From contig JBCCAA010000007.1 in the NCBI GenBank assembly GCA_039815055.1, forward strand, positions 1-64,000: a DNA stretch of 64,000 nt. Reading direction: 5' to 3'. The position numbers and the translations under genes are program-made. Source of the stretch: UBA5336 sp039815055. GTDB lineage: Bacteria > Pseudomonadota > Alphaproteobacteria > Caulobacterales > Hyphomonadaceae. Each line of letters opens with the position of its first letter. Position 1 is the stretch's first letter. The notes below the pieces were generated by a model. It saw only the letters and a list, made by a program, of their open reading frames with translations. It did no database searches and was not told where the DNA came from. Below, piece by piece: positions 35,092 through 43,931 of this stretch.

Positions 35092-36674
35092 CGAACGCCG
35101 CCTCCACCCATCACAGCAAGCGCCGCATCACCGGCCAACCGGGCCGGGAAACTCGCATCAATCCCAATCCAGATGTTAGCGATGGCAAAAATCCAAAGCG
35201 GCACGAGGATCGTCAATGGCGCCTCATTTCGCACCTTTCGTGGATTTGATGGCGCCCGGAAGAACACCGCCTCCAGAATGCGGCCCATGTAAATCACGGC
35301 CAAAACGCTCGAAAACAAGATGATGGCCACGGCCCACCACCAGCCTTGCTCAAGAACGGCGGACATCAGCGCCAGCTTGGACTGGAACCCGGCTGTGAGC
35401 GGCACGCCGATCAGGGACAAGCCGCAGATCGCGAACGCCGTCATCGTCCAGGGCGCTGAGCGTCCAAGCCCCTCAAAGTCGTTGAGTCGTGTGCCTTGGT
35501 GCGCCAGTACGATGCCGGCGGCGGCCATGAACAGGCCAGCCTTCATCAAGGCATGGTTCATCAGGTGGAACAGGCCGGCTGATAGCCCGGCTGCGGTGGC
35601 CAGAGACACGCCAAGCAACATGTATCCAACTTGTGCCACCGATGAATAGGCCAGCGTACGGCGGACATCTGTCTGGAACACGGCCTGGAATGAACACACC
35701 ACCATCGCAGCGATGGCGAGCGGCATGATCAGATATCCAATGCTGGCCGCCTCAAACGTGAAATCAGGCGAGAAAATCGTGAACAGGTAGCGGATCAGCG
35801 CATACAGCGCGACTTTCGTCGCCGTGGCCGCAAGGAAGGTGGTCACAAAGCTCGGCGCATAGGCGTAGGCGTTTGGCAGCCACTGGTGGAGCGGCCACAT
35901 GGCGGCCTTCAGGCCGAGTCCGATGACGATGAACGCAAAGCCGGCCTGAACCGCGCGATTGTCAGTCAGTTCAGGCAACATCACGGTGTACTCTGCCAGG
36001 TTCAGCGTGCCCGTTGCAGCAAACAGGAAGCCGACGCCGATCACGTAGAAGGTCGCGCCGATGGTTCCCATGATAAGGTAGTGGAACGCCGCTGGAAGCG
36101 CCCTTCGATCACGCGAAGCGCCCAGAGCAACCAGCACATAGGTCGAAATCGACGAAATCTCGAGGAACACAAACAAGTTGAACGCATCGCCCGTGATCGC
36201 CACGCCGAGCAATCCGCAGAAACACATCAGGTAAGCGGCATAAAAGAGATTGTGCTTTTCCTTGCGAAGTTCGGCCTGAAGCGTGTGCCAGGAGAAAATG
36301 GACGCCAGAAAGCCAACCAACGCCACCAGGCACAAGATCAGCGCGTTCAGGGCATCAACGCGAAACTCGATCCCCGCAGGGGGCTCCCAGCCGCCCAGGG
36401 CGTACGACACAAGGCCTGGCGCAATCAGATTGGTTTCAACACCAGCCAGACGCAACAATTCGCGCGTTTCGCCATCCGCCTGCACCAAGGCCAACAAAAC
36501 GCCCGCAAGCAGAAAAGAGCCCAATGTTGCAGCAATGGTCAAAAACCATGCGATGCGCCCCGACGGTATGAACACCAGCAGCGTTGCGACGATCATCGGC
36601 AGCGCAATCACAAGCGGCGCAGCATGTTGGATCGCCCATTCTGGCGCAAGATATGTCACGAGGGATTCGATCAC
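35088..36674 (-). CDS. mrpD: Mrp-type antiporter subunit D (first copy)
   Basis: 528 aa, about 14 membrane helices. 'AFNLFVFLEISSISTYVLVA' (TM5 glutamate), 'GLKAAMWPLHQWLPNAYAYAPSFVTTFLAATATKVALY' (lysine/histidine and second lysine), and 'HLMNHALMKAGLFMAA' are visible. In a standard Mrp operon MrpA would supply one of the large antiporter subunits; here several D-type genes replace it. Start overlaps nothing but follows mrpC's stop by a 4-nt overlap. Confidence 0.88.
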   Translation of the reverse strand: MIESLVTYLAPEWAIQHAAPLVIALPMIVATLLVFIPSGRIAWFLTIAATLGSFLLAGVLLALVQADGETRELLRLAGVETNLIAPGLVSYALGGWEPPAGIEFRVDALNALILCLVALVGFLASIFSWHTLQAELRKEKHNLFYAAYLMCFCGLLGVAITGDAFNLFVFLEISSISTYVLVALGASRDRRALPAAFHYLIMGTIGATFYVIGVGFLFAATGTLNLAEYTVMLPELTDNRAVQAGFAFIVIGLGLKAAMWPLHQWLPNAYAYAPSFVTTFLAATATKVALYALIRYLFTIFSPDFTFEAASIGYLIMPLAIAAMVVCSFQAVFQTDVRRTLAYSSVAQVGYMLLGVSLATAAGLSAGLFHLMNHALMKAGLFMAAAGIVLAHQGTRLNDFEGLGRSAPWTMTAFAICGLSLIGVPLTAGFQSKLALMSAVLEQGWWWAVAIILFSSVLAVIYMGRILEAVFFRAPSNPRKVRNEAPLTILVPLWIFAIANIWIGIDASFPARLAGDAALAVMGGGGVR

Positions 36675-37162
36675 TGGGCGGCCTCCGGGACAAGGTCGCT
36701 TTCGTATTCGGCCAGGGCCACTTCGATATCGATGTCCCGCAACTCGTCATTCTCGATTGTGCCATAGGACTCGCGGATTCGTACGATGATCGCCAACCCC
36801 ACGGCGAGGGTCGCAACACCTACAACAATCGCGGTCAGGATAAGGACGTGCGGCAACGGGTTGGAGTAAACGTTGTAGAGCGTTGCTTCCCCTGCCCCAT
36901 CTCCAGCAACAGTGCGCACGGCGTCCACTGCGGAATGCTCGTCGCCATAGTCCTTCTTGAGGTCATCACCGATCAGAACCGGCGCTGTTCCGCCCGCAAC
37001 TTTGCCAAGAGTGATGTAAAACAAAAACACCGATGTCTGGAAAACCGACAATCCGACAAGGCGTTTGATTAAATTGGTCGACGCGAACGTGATGTAGAGG
37101 CCGGTCATCATCAAGATGATGATGATCCAGTAATTCCCACGCTCGATGATGGCTTCCAGCAT
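36671..37162 (-). CDS. mrpC: Mrp antiporter subunit C
   Basis: 163 aa, NuoK-like with three membrane helices ('NYWIIIILMMTGLYITFASTNLIKRLVGLSVFQTSVFLFYI' and 'HVLILTAIVVGVATLAVGLAIIVRI'). About 45 hydrophilic residues are inserted between the second and third helices compared with the usual MrpC of about 110 aa; NuoK has a glutamate in this core. The C-terminus is acidic. Overlaps the downstream D gene by 4 nt. Confidence 0.87.
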   Translation of the reverse strand: MLEAIIERGNYWIIIILMMTGLYITFASTNLIKRLVGLSVFQTSVFLFYITLGKVAGGTAPVLIGDDLKKDYGDEHSAVDAVRTVAGDGAGEATLYNVYSNPLPHVLILTAIVVGVATLAVGLAIIVRIRESYGTIENDELRDIDIEVALAEYESDLVPEAAQ

Positions 37163-37165
37163 CGC

Positions 37166-37618
37166 CTACCAATCCTTGTCCGAAATTTCGGCAACACGAC
37201 CGGCAAACGCGTAGAATATCGTCAGCATCGACCCAGCAACGCCAAACAGGACGCCCAGTTCAATGAGTATGATGCCCGTATGCTGGGCCGCATGTCCGCC
37301 GTCAGGTTCTTCAAATAGGGCATTGTATTCAAGATAGTTTCCGCCGCCAAACAGTGCCCAAACACCCACCCCAGCATAGAGCAGCACACCAGATGCGGCC
37401 AGTCCGCGTGTAAACACCGGCGGGATTAGTTTCATCGCAGCCGTGACGCCAAAAATCAGCGCATAGAGGATAATTCCCACGGCGAAAATCACGCCGGCCT
37501 GGAACCCGCCGCCTGGCGAATATTCGCCATGAAAATGGACGTAGAAAGCAAAGAGCGTGATGATCGGGATCAAAGTCTTGGCGACGATCCTGAGTATGAC
37601 GTGATGGTCAACGCTCAT
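37166..37618 (-). CDS. mrpB: Mrp antiporter subunit B
   Basis: 150 aa MnhB-type protein with four membrane helices. 'LIPIITLFAFYVHFHGEYSPGGGFQAGVIFAVGIILYAL' is the MnhB signature, including HGxxSPGGGFQ. A component of the multi-subunit cation/proton antiporter in the inner membrane. Overlaps the MbhDE-like gene by 4 nt. Confidence 0.92.
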   Translation of the reverse strand: MSVDHHVILRIVAKTLIPIITLFAFYVHFHGEYSPGGGFQAGVIFAVGIILYALIFGVTAAMKLIPPVFTRGLAASGVLLYAGVGVWALFGGGNYLEYNALFEEPDGGHAAQHTGIILIELGVLFGVAGSMLTIFYAFAGRVAEISDKDW

Positions 37619-38205
37619 TTGCGATCTCCTCGGCGAAGTGACTCGGCCAAAGAGCGTTCGCCAAAGCCGAGCAGCAGCGCGACCGCCAGACCAGCGATGA
37701 ACACAACGGCCACCTCGCCGAGAGTATCAAAACCGCGATAGCTGGCGAGAATGGAAGTCACCACGTTCGGAAAGGCCATTTCGCCATAATGGCGCTGCAA
37801 GTAATCTTGTCCCACCCCAGTATTGACCGGCGAGTCCGGGTCGCCCAGGACCGGCAAATCAACGCTGGCGTAAACCAGGATCGCACCGGTAGCGACCACC
37901 ACCAGAAACGGCGCAATGCGAGCAAACGGCTTTTCTGCCTTGGCCGTTCGGGCGGTAAGAAGCATCGCGCCAAGCAGCAGCGCGGTGGAAATGCCTGCGC
38001 CAACGGCCGCCTCCGTAAAGGCCACGTCCACGGCGTCCAGCAAGATAAACCACGTCGCGGAGATGAGGCTATACACGCCCGAAAGCATGACAATCGCAAA
38101 CAGGCTGCGGATCCGGGCAATGGCGATCCCAACCACGACGAGCATGGCGAGGAGGAAAATATTTGCGAGCGCGAGACCCAGCTGTCCGTCGTCCAATCCA
38201 GTCAT
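37615..38205 (-). CDS. MbhDE-like protein equivalent to the MrpA C-terminus (DUF4040)
   Basis: 196 aa, about five membrane helices. Residues about 30-90 are DUF4040/MbhD ('FAIVMLSGVYSLISATWFILLDAVDVAFTEAAVGAGIST'), and residues about 145-185 match MbhE ('VVTSILASYRGFDTLGEVAVVFIAGLAVALLLG'). In Bacillus-type Mrp both parts form the C-terminal end of the large MrpA. Here they are a free gene, as in archaeal Mbh/Mbs, where mbhD and mbhE are separate small genes. Overlaps mrpB by 4 nt. Confidence 0.85.
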   Translation of the reverse strand: MTGLDDGQLGLALANIFLLAMLVVVGIAIARIRSLFAIVMLSGVYSLISATWFILLDAVDVAFTEAAVGAGISTALLLGAMLLTARTAKAEKPFARIAPFLVVVATGAILVYASVDLPVLGDPDSPVNTGVGQDYLQRHYGEMAFPNVVTSILASYRGFDTLGEVAVVFIAGLAVALLLGFGERSLAESLRRGDRK

Positions 38206-38210
38206 GCCGG

Positions 38211-38573
38211 TTACGTAGCCTCCCCATCTTCTGAAGATCGCGCCCCAGGGCCCGTACGCGGCTGCAACCCGGCGACGTAGGCGGCGTTGGCAATCGCATG
38301 TGTCGCCGTAGGGCTGGTCAGAAACAGGAACAACCAGATAGCCGCCAGTTTTGTCGCCACCAGCCAGTGTGGCGCCATCAAGGCCATGCCGATGATCAAC
38401 AGGCTTGCACCTGCCGTGTCTGTGACACTCGCGCCGTGCAGACGGGTGTAGAAATCAGGGAACCGCAGCACCCCAATCGTGCCGACAAGAGTGAAAAATG
38501 CGCCAGCAACAGCGAGAACGGCCCCAACAATCGGCGCAGTATCACCCAGGAACTGCAGAACTGTCTCAATCAT
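38211..38573 (-). CDS. mrpG: Mrp antiporter subunit G
   Basis: 120 aa, three membrane helices, MnhG/PhaG family ('AVAGAFFTLVGTIGVLRFPDFYTRLHGASVTDTAGASLLIIG'). Small structural subunit of the Mrp antiporter. Overlaps mrpF by 4 nt; 5 bp before the MbhDE-like gene. Confidence 0.93.
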   Translation of the reverse strand: MIETVLQFLGDTAPIVGAVLAVAGAFFTLVGTIGVLRFPDFYTRLHGASVTDTAGASLLIIGMALMAPHWLVATKLAAIWLFLFLTSPTATHAIANAAYVAGLQPRTGPGARSSEDGEAT

Positions 38574-38872
38574 CCTTCACCCCCAGCGTCCGTTTTGCGG
38601 GCAAGGGAAACCTGGAAAGAGCGGTAGCGAAAGAACTTCAGTATGGCGATCGTCGATACGAAATTGATCAACGCATAGAGCAAAGCGATGTCCAGGAAGT
38701 CCGGGCGCCCCATCACGAAGCCCAAAAGCCCCAGCAGAAGAACAATCTTCGTGCCAAACGAGTTCACGGCCAACACACGGTCATAGAGTGTCGGCCCAAT
38801 CAGGGCGCGTGTCAGCAACAGGCCAAGACCCAGCATCAAAAACAGGGTGGCAACGGAAAGCAGCGTGTTCAT
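38570..38872 (-). CDS. mrpF: Mrp antiporter subunit F
   Basis: 100 aa, three membrane helices, MnhF family ('RALIGPTLYDRVLAVNSFGTKIVLLLGLLGF', 'DIALLYALINFVSTIAILKF'). Overlaps mrpE and mrpG by 4 nt each, so stoichiometric translation is likely. Confidence 0.93.
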   Translation of the reverse strand: MNTLLSVATLFLMLGLGLLLTRALIGPTLYDRVLAVNSFGTKIVLLLGLLGFVMGRPDFLDIALLYALINFVSTIAILKFFRYRSFQVSLARKTDAGGEG

Positions 38873-39351
38873 TCGCCGCCTCCGTCAGACACTTTCGCGG
38901 AATACCGGTCCATCGTCTCAAACGAAGCGGGTTCGGCGTCCTGTTCATAAAGTGCGTGAACCAACAATTTGTCGCCCTCGACGGTGAGAGTCACGGTTCC
39001 CGGAGTTAAGGTGATGGAATTGGCGAAAATAGTCTTTGCCAAGTCAGATCGGCACGTCGTCTTCACCTTCACCAAGGCTGGATTGATATCAAGCTCGGCG
39101 GAAAGACAGGCGCGGATAACGCGCACGTTCGATTTCACAATTTCACCGACTAGCCAGACCCAATACGAAAAAAATGCCGGCAACCGCAGGTAAGGCGAGC
39201 TTTCCCGTGTCACGACACCCAGCCGCATGGACAAGATCAGCGTCAGAACAATCGAGACCGCGCCAAGAAACAGAATCAATGGCTTGGCCAAGCCTGACAT
39301 GGTCCACCAAAAGGTGACCAGTGCGATTAGCAATCCAATGAAATAAGCCAA
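38869..39351 (-). CDS. mrpE: Mrp antiporter subunit E
   Basis: 160 aa, two or three N-terminal membrane helices and a cytosolic MnhE domain ('SNVRVIRACLSAELDINPALVKV', 'IFANSITLTPGTVTLTVEGDKLLVHALY'). First gene of the ten-gene Mrp operon. The start appears to be TTG at 39351, with AAGGCGG upstream and no suitable ATG, so initiation may be deliberately weak. The 96 bp before it should contain the operon promoter, but I could not assign boxes. Confidence 0.9.
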   Translation of the reverse strand: MAYFIGLLIALVTFWWTMSGLAKPLILFLGAVSIVLTLILSMRLGVVTRESSPYLRLPAFFSYWVWLVGEIVKSNVRVIRACLSAELDINPALVKVKTTCRSDLAKTIFANSITLTPGTVTLTVEGDKLLVHALYEQDAEPASFETMDRYSAKVSDGGGE

Positions 39352-39447
39352 ATACGCGCCGCCTTGCCCCTGATCGAAACGATCATGCTGGCGCTACCTA
39401 AATCCCGAATTTCAGTTTGGCCAGACCCGGTGCGGCGAAATCGACGG

Positions 39448-40665
39448 CTAGCTGCCAAAAACCAATCTGGCTGTACGACGTGCAGCCGACAGAATGGCTT
39501 GCTCGGGATCTTCATTCTCGTTGATTTCACCCTGACCCGGCGAATAGGCAGAAGACAGCGACCAATTCCAATAGCGCAAAACCGTTTGGGCCCTCGCCAC
39601 CGTCAACACCTGGTAACAGTACAGAACTCGTTTGAAATCTGGTGTCAGATCGCCAGCCTCGTCTGTCTCTCTACGGCGAAGTGCTTTCCAGAGCAGTTTG
39701 AGATACGCAACCTTCATTCCTGTCGCCTTGCACAGTACAGCGAGCCCTTCCCCGCCAACATCACTTAGCAGTTTTGCAATCGTGATGGGTTTCACGCCGG
39801 CAAGATATCCAATCTCCTGAGCGAACGTCGAAGACATGCCATCCTTGGCGGCCACTTCTACCGCATGTTCCAAGTTCACAAACTCGCTTTTTGCGATGGC
39901 GGCGCGGTTGCGTTGACGCCGTTCAATAAGGGACAGTGCCTTGCGGGTGACAGCGTCCTGCCAGCCTTCTTCAGCCAGCATTGGAAATATGTCGCCGCAC
40001 GCTTCGATGAGATCGAGCCGCTCTGCGGCGTGGCGGTTCAAAATGGCCAGCCGGGTCTCTTCGTCCGACCACCAAAACATCGCCATGGCGTGGGCTGGGG
40101 TCAGCTCAGGACGCGACAATAGCATTCCACACAGACTGTCATGTTCGCGCGACAGCTTGAGAATACCATCCAGGCCAAGATCTGAAATGCGCGCTTCACG
40201 ATTGCGCAGCAGGGCCTGAACGACGTCTGGCTCTGAAAAGTCGATCAGCACCTCAGCCAGCATAGGTCCAACATTCTTGCGCTGGGCGATCAGCTTGCGG
40301 TGCTCGTGGGTTGCCACAGTTGCAACATGGGCAAGGTCCGCTTCCTCGATCCCGAGATTGTCCTCCAGAATATACCGCGCCGAGTCGATGGGCGCCGCCG
40401 CAAGGAACCGCAACAATCGCCGCGGCGCTTCAGACTTGTCGGACAAACGACGCGCACAAAGCCGGATTTCATCCTGGGTCGCGCCGAACAAAAGCTCCAG
40501 CAAGATATCACTGCCCATGGAGCGATCCTGGGGCGGCAGGTTCGATGAGGGCATCGCCACCACATCGATCAGCCGTTTCAGCAACGTCCTTCGGGCGCGG
40601 CCCGATACGGCCGGTTCAAACTGGTCTAGTCCATCGAGCGCAGTGGCCGGAGAAGTCTGAGTCAT
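39448..40665 (-). CDS. DUF2336 family protein
   Basis: 405 aa from ATG 40665; a GTG at 40674 is the longer start. The repeating helical pairs ('LLRFLAAAPIDSARYILEDN', 'VVQALLRNREARISDLGLDGIL', 'LLSRPELTPAHAMAMFWWSD') match DUF2336, a HEAT-like alphaproteobacterial family without a defined function; no signal peptide or membrane segment is present. Divergent context: mrpE lies downstream, the DoxX-like gene upstream in the same direction. Confidence 0.75.
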   Translation of the reverse strand: MTQTSPATALDGLDQFEPAVSGRARRTLLKRLIDVVAMPSSNLPPQDRSMGSDILLELLFGATQDEIRLCARRLSDKSEAPRRLLRFLAAAPIDSARYILEDNLGIEEADLAHVATVATHEHRKLIAQRKNVGPMLAEVLIDFSEPDVVQALLRNREARISDLGLDGILKLSREHDSLCGMLLSRPELTPAHAMAMFWWSDEETRLAILNRHAAERLDLIEACGDIFPMLAEEGWQDAVTRKALSLIERRQRNRAAIAKSEFVNLEHAVEVAAKDGMSSTFAQEIGYLAGVKPITIAKLLSDVGGEGLAVLCKATGMKVAYLKLLWKALRRRETDEAGDLTPDFKRVLYCYQVLTVARAQTVLRYWNWSLSSAYSPGQGEINENEDPEQAILSAARRTARLVFGS

Positions 40666-40712
40666 GGCGCGCACATGACCCCAAACCTGTTAATGGGCGG
40701 TAGACAAGACTG

Positions 40713-41174
40713 TCAGAACACGCGGCTTCGCTTGCCAGGATGGATGACGATCACCAAAAGGCTGACCACCAACATCGCCACTGCCAGCATGAACAACTGT
40801 CCGCCATCCGTCGCCGCGCCAGCCTCTAACGATAGCGGCACTTCCATGCCAAGCCAGGGCGACAGGTGAAGTCCGACGGCGCCCGAGAGCACACCAAATG
40901 ACAGCACCGCGCCAAACCTGCGCGTAAGCGGAAACAACAACATCAGCGCCGTAAACAACTCGGCAATCGCAACGCCAACGCGCCCTGCCGGCTCCCAGAT
41001 CGCCAGTCCGGACCGCTCTGCGATCGTCTGAAAGACGATATTCTCACCCGGCAGATCGAACAGTTTCACCTGCCCTGGCGGCGGCCCCGGCAGGGGATGC
41101 ACGGTGGCCTGCAAAAACAGGAAGATCAGCGCAAGCGCCAGTATCCAGCTCACAAGAGAGCGCACGAAATCCAT
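40713..41174 (-). CDS. DoxX-like membrane protein
   Basis: 153 aa, four hydrophobic segments, ATG start with GGAGA six nt upstream. The helix pattern with 'PAGRVGVAIAELFTALMLLFPLTRRFGAVLSFGVLSGAVGLHLSP' resembles DoxX/DoxD-type small membrane proteins. Between helix 1 and 2 there is a soluble loop of about 45 residues. Function unknown; family assignment tentative. Confidence 0.55.
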   Translation of the reverse strand: MDFVRSLVSWILALALIFLFLQATVHPLPGPPPGQVKLFDLPGENIVFQTIAERSGLAIWEPAGRVGVAIAELFTALMLLFPLTRRFGAVLSFGVLSGAVGLHLSPWLGMEVPLSLEAGAATDGGQLFMLAVAMLVVSLLVIVIHPGKRSRVF

Positions 41175-41309
41175 GGCCGGTCTCCTTCTACGACTCCCCT
41201 AGCATGCCGCGCCAGCGTAACAAATTCACGACGCACACACCTCGTGCGCTTTTATTTTCAACGCGCACCGGCCTATAGCTAAACCGTAGACTGGAGCGCG
41301 CCGCATCTC

Positions 41310-42764
41310 ATGGCCGAAGACGACACACAAAATCCGGCACGGCCAGACCAAGACCCAGCCGAGACGGAAGCCTCGGCTCGCTCTCCGGTGAGCGGCGTCG
41401 ATTCGGCCATGTCCGCCGGAGCGAACCTGCTATCCACCGTCGACAGTCTCAAGTTGCGAAAAATCCGGCGCGGCGTGAAAGGCGAACTTCCGGCCTATCT
41501 GCTGGTCCAGTGCAGCTGGTTCATGGCCTTCGGGCTGCAAATGGTTCTGTTTCCGTATCTTATCACCTCACCAAACTACCTCGATCTGGACGGGCTGGAG
41601 CTCGGCCTCGCCAACATGGCCCTGTCGGCGCCATCAGTGGTGTTTCTCCTGATCGGAGGCGTCGTCGCCGAGCGGGCCGATGGCAAACGCCTTCTCATGT
41701 TGCTCCATGGCCTCGCCGCCGTGCCCGCCATCGGTCTTGCCGCGGCTGTGGCATCCGGCTCGCTGAGCTATCCATTGATGATCCTTTATGGAATTACCAT
41801 CGGCACGGTGGGTGCGTTCATGATGCCCGCCCGCGATGCCATCGTGAATGAAATTGTCGAGCGGCGTGCCCGGCTAGGGTCTGGCGTGACACTGCAGCTC
41901 GGCGTGACATTGGCCACCATGGCCCAGTTCGTCGCTCAGATTGGCGGGCTGACACTTGCTGGATATGCGGACAAAATGACCCGTATGCCCTCCTGGCTCG
42001 GCGGCTTTGGGGTTGGCCCGATCTCCAGTGAACGGCTCCTGATTGTCCAAGGTGTGGTATTGGCACTGGGGGCGGGATTTGCACTGTTTCTGGCCCGTGG
42101 GCGCAAGGTGATCACCGGGCGGTCGGGCATGGGTGCGGCCTTCGGCGACATTCGCGAGGGTTTTGACACCGTACGCGCCGATGCCCGCCTTTGGGCAATG
42201 ACCGCGCTGATGTTCGGTGTCGGGATATTTGTCATCGGGTCCTTCCTAGTCGTCCTGCCTATCATCAACCGGGACCTTTACGGTCTCGATTCCGATGGGA
42301 TTCGAGACATGTTCGTCACCTTCTGGCTCGGCGCTTTTGTTTCTTCGGTGGCGCTGTCGGTCTTCAAGCGCATCAAGCGCCAGGGCCGGCTGCTGCTTAC
42401 GGCGCAGCTTCTGGGATCGCTCGCTATTCTCATTATGCTGGCGAAGCCGCCGCACTGGATCTTCCTGCTTATCGTCTTCACCTGGGGCATGGCCGGGGGC
42501 ATCTCGATCGCCATGAGCCGGTCGATCGTCCAGGATGCTGCGCCCAAGGACCAACTCGCCCGCGTCCTCTCCATATATCAGCTCGGCTTCATGGCGGGCG
42601 CGCCTTTTGGTGCGGCGATTATGGGCGCGCTCACCGACCTTTTCCCTGATGAGCCCCAACGGGTCGCTTTCGTGCCCGCTACGGGCATGGTCCTCCTGAT
42701 TATCTGGATGGTGCTGCGCACACCGATCTGGAACATGAAACACGAACCAGCCGAGGGCGGATAA
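41310..42764 (+). CDS. Major facilitator superfamily transporter
   Basis: 484 aa. A hydrophilic N-terminal tail of about 60 residues rich in Asp/Pro/Ser precedes about 12 membrane helices; 'VVAERADGKRLLMLLHGLAAVP' is the MFS loop 2-3 motif, 'GTVGAFMMPARDAIVNEIV' the helix 5 region typical of the MFS_3/EntS-like branch. Probably an exporter; no substrate can be named. The stop overlaps the SRAP start (TAATG), coupling the two. Confidence 0.8.
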   Translation: MAEDDTQNPARPDQDPAETEASARSPVSGVDSAMSAGANLLSTVDSLKLRKIRRGVKGELPAYLLVQCSWFMAFGLQMVLFPYLITSPNYLDLDGLELGLANMALSAPSVVFLLIGGVVAERADGKRLLMLLHGLAAVPAIGLAAAVASGSLSYPLMILYGITIGTVGAFMMPARDAIVNEIVERRARLGSGVTLQLGVTLATMAQFVAQIGGLTLAGYADKMTRMPSWLGGFGVGPISSERLLIVQGVVLALGAGFALFLARGRKVITGRSGMGAAFGDIREGFDTVRADARLWAMTALMFGVGIFVIGSFLVVLPIINRDLYGLDSDGIRDMFVTFWLGAFVSSVALSVFKRIKRQGRLLLTAQLLGSLAILIMLAKPPHWIFLLIVFTWGMAGGISIAMSRSIVQDAAPKDQLARVLSIYQLGFMAGAPFGAAIMGALTDLFPDEPQRVAFVPATGMVLLIIWMVLRTPIWNMKHEPAEGG

Positions 42765-43438
42765 TGTGCGGGCGCTTTTTTCGCCATGGCGTCACCTGGG
42801 CTGAGTATCGAGCGGCGCTTGACCTCATTCCGCCCGAGGATGTTGACCCACCAGAGCCCACCTTCAACGCCGCCCCGATGAGCCTCCAGCCTGTCATCCG
42901 CCGTGCCGAAAACAGCGAGCATCTGGTTATGGCGCCAATGCTCTGGAGCCTCATTCCGTCCTGGTGGAACAAACCGCTTAGCGAGAAAAAGTTCACCAGC
43001 TTCAACGCCAAATGTGAAACTGCGGCTGAGAAACCGGTGTTTCGCGGCGCGTTCAAGTATCGCCGGTGCCTGGTGCCCCTCTCAGGTTTCTATGAGTGGA
43101 CCGGCACAAAGGGTTCGAAAATCCCGTTCTCCATTGCGCTTCGAAACCGCCGTTGGTTTTGCCTTGCCGGACTGTGGGACCGCGCGATGATTGACGGGTC
43201 TGAAATCGACAGTTTCACCGTGCTCACTACCACACCAAACGACCTGATGGCCGGCCTTCATACGCGCATGCCCGTCATCCTGAGGCCGGAAGACTATCGC
43301 CGTTGGCTCGACCCACAAAGCGGGCCGGTCGATGACCTGTTCGAACCGATTGCTACCGAAGACATGCACGCCTGGGTCGTCGGCCCGGATGTCGGCAATG
43401 TACGAAACAATCACCCGGGCCTCATCGAAGAAGTTTGA
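42764..43438 (+). CDS. yedK: SRAP-family protein (YedK/HMCES)
   Basis: 224 aa. It forms a covalent thiazolidine link with abasic sites in single-stranded DNA through Cys2, shielding them during replication. All key residues are visible: C2 right after the start Met, N35 in 'FNAAP', E111 in 'GFYEW', H166 in 'GLHTRMPVIL', plus 'CLVPLSGFYEW'. The start Met must be removed to expose Cys2. Overlaps the MFS gene stop by 1 nt. The family is often found in SOS-linked contexts, but no LexA box was seen here. Confidence 0.95.
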   Translation: MCGRFFRHGVTWAEYRAALDLIPPEDVDPPEPTFNAAPMSLQPVIRRAENSEHLVMAPMLWSLIPSWWNKPLSEKKFTSFNAKCETAAEKPVFRGAFKYRRCLVPLSGFYEWTGTKGSKIPFSIALRNRRWFCLAGLWDRAMIDGSEIDSFTVLTTTPNDLMAGLHTRMPVILRPEDYRRWLDPQSGPVDDLFEPIATEDMHAWVVGPDVGNVRNNHPGLIEEV

Positions 43439-43496
43439 GGCCCTGTTTGTTTACGTAAGCTCGCTCCGCTCGTCAGATGAAATGCGCGCCAGCCTG

Positions 43497-43931
43497 TCAG
43501 CCAAGTTGTAACAGGCACCGCTCATCCAGGCTGGGGCGGGAAACTTCGACGGCGATAAGCCCGCTGACACGCTTGCTCAGCCGCTCAGCGACCCAAATAC
43601 AAATCCGCTCCAGGGTCGGCACCTCAAGGCCATCGATTTCGTTGAGCAGGCGATGGTCCAATTCACCAGCCACTTCTTCGATTGCGCGCTTCACATCGGC
43701 AAAATCTTCAACCCATTCTTTGCCTGGCTTCACGATGCCCGCAACCGTGGCTTCAACACGGAACGAATGGCCGTGCACGTGTTTGTAGGGGTGACCATCG
43801 GGCTTTTGTCCCATGAAATGGGCGGCCTCAAAGCTAGCGCCCTTGGTGACCTGGAAGGTGCGACCGGTCACATCCATGGCGCCCGTCACGCCAGTCCGAT
43901 CAGTTTGTGGGTCTGCAAGCTTAGTCGCCAT
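43497..43931 (-). CDS. queD: 6-carboxy-5,6,7,8-tetrahydropterin synthase
   Basis: 144 aa from ATG 43931; an ATG at 43877 lies after the queE stop and gives the more usual length, so the true start is unclear. Converts dihydroneopterin triphosphate to CPH4, the second step of 7-deazaguanine (queuosine) synthesis. Zinc ligands are in 'SFEAAHF' and 'HVHGHSF', with 'LDHRLLNEI' completing the site. Last of the queC-queE-queD operon; the frame overlaps queE by 46 nt with the longer start. Confidence 0.92.
   Translation of the reverse strand: MATKLADPQTDRTGVTGAMDVTGRTFQVTKGASFEAAHFMGQKPDGHPYKHVHGHSFRVEATVAGIVKPGKEWVEDFADVKRAIEEVAGELDHRLLNEIDGLEVPTLERICIWVAERLSKRVSGLIAVEVSRPSLDERCLLQLG

Noticed and set aside
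31395..39351. Membrane-bound hydrogenase or complex I
   Set aside because: Only membrane-arm subunits are present; no NiFe, Fe-S or flavin subunits accompany them.
41232..41257. Terminator-like 5-bp stem with T-run before the MFS gene
   Set aside because: The stem is too short, it lies in a divergent promoter region and no gene ends there on the plus strand.
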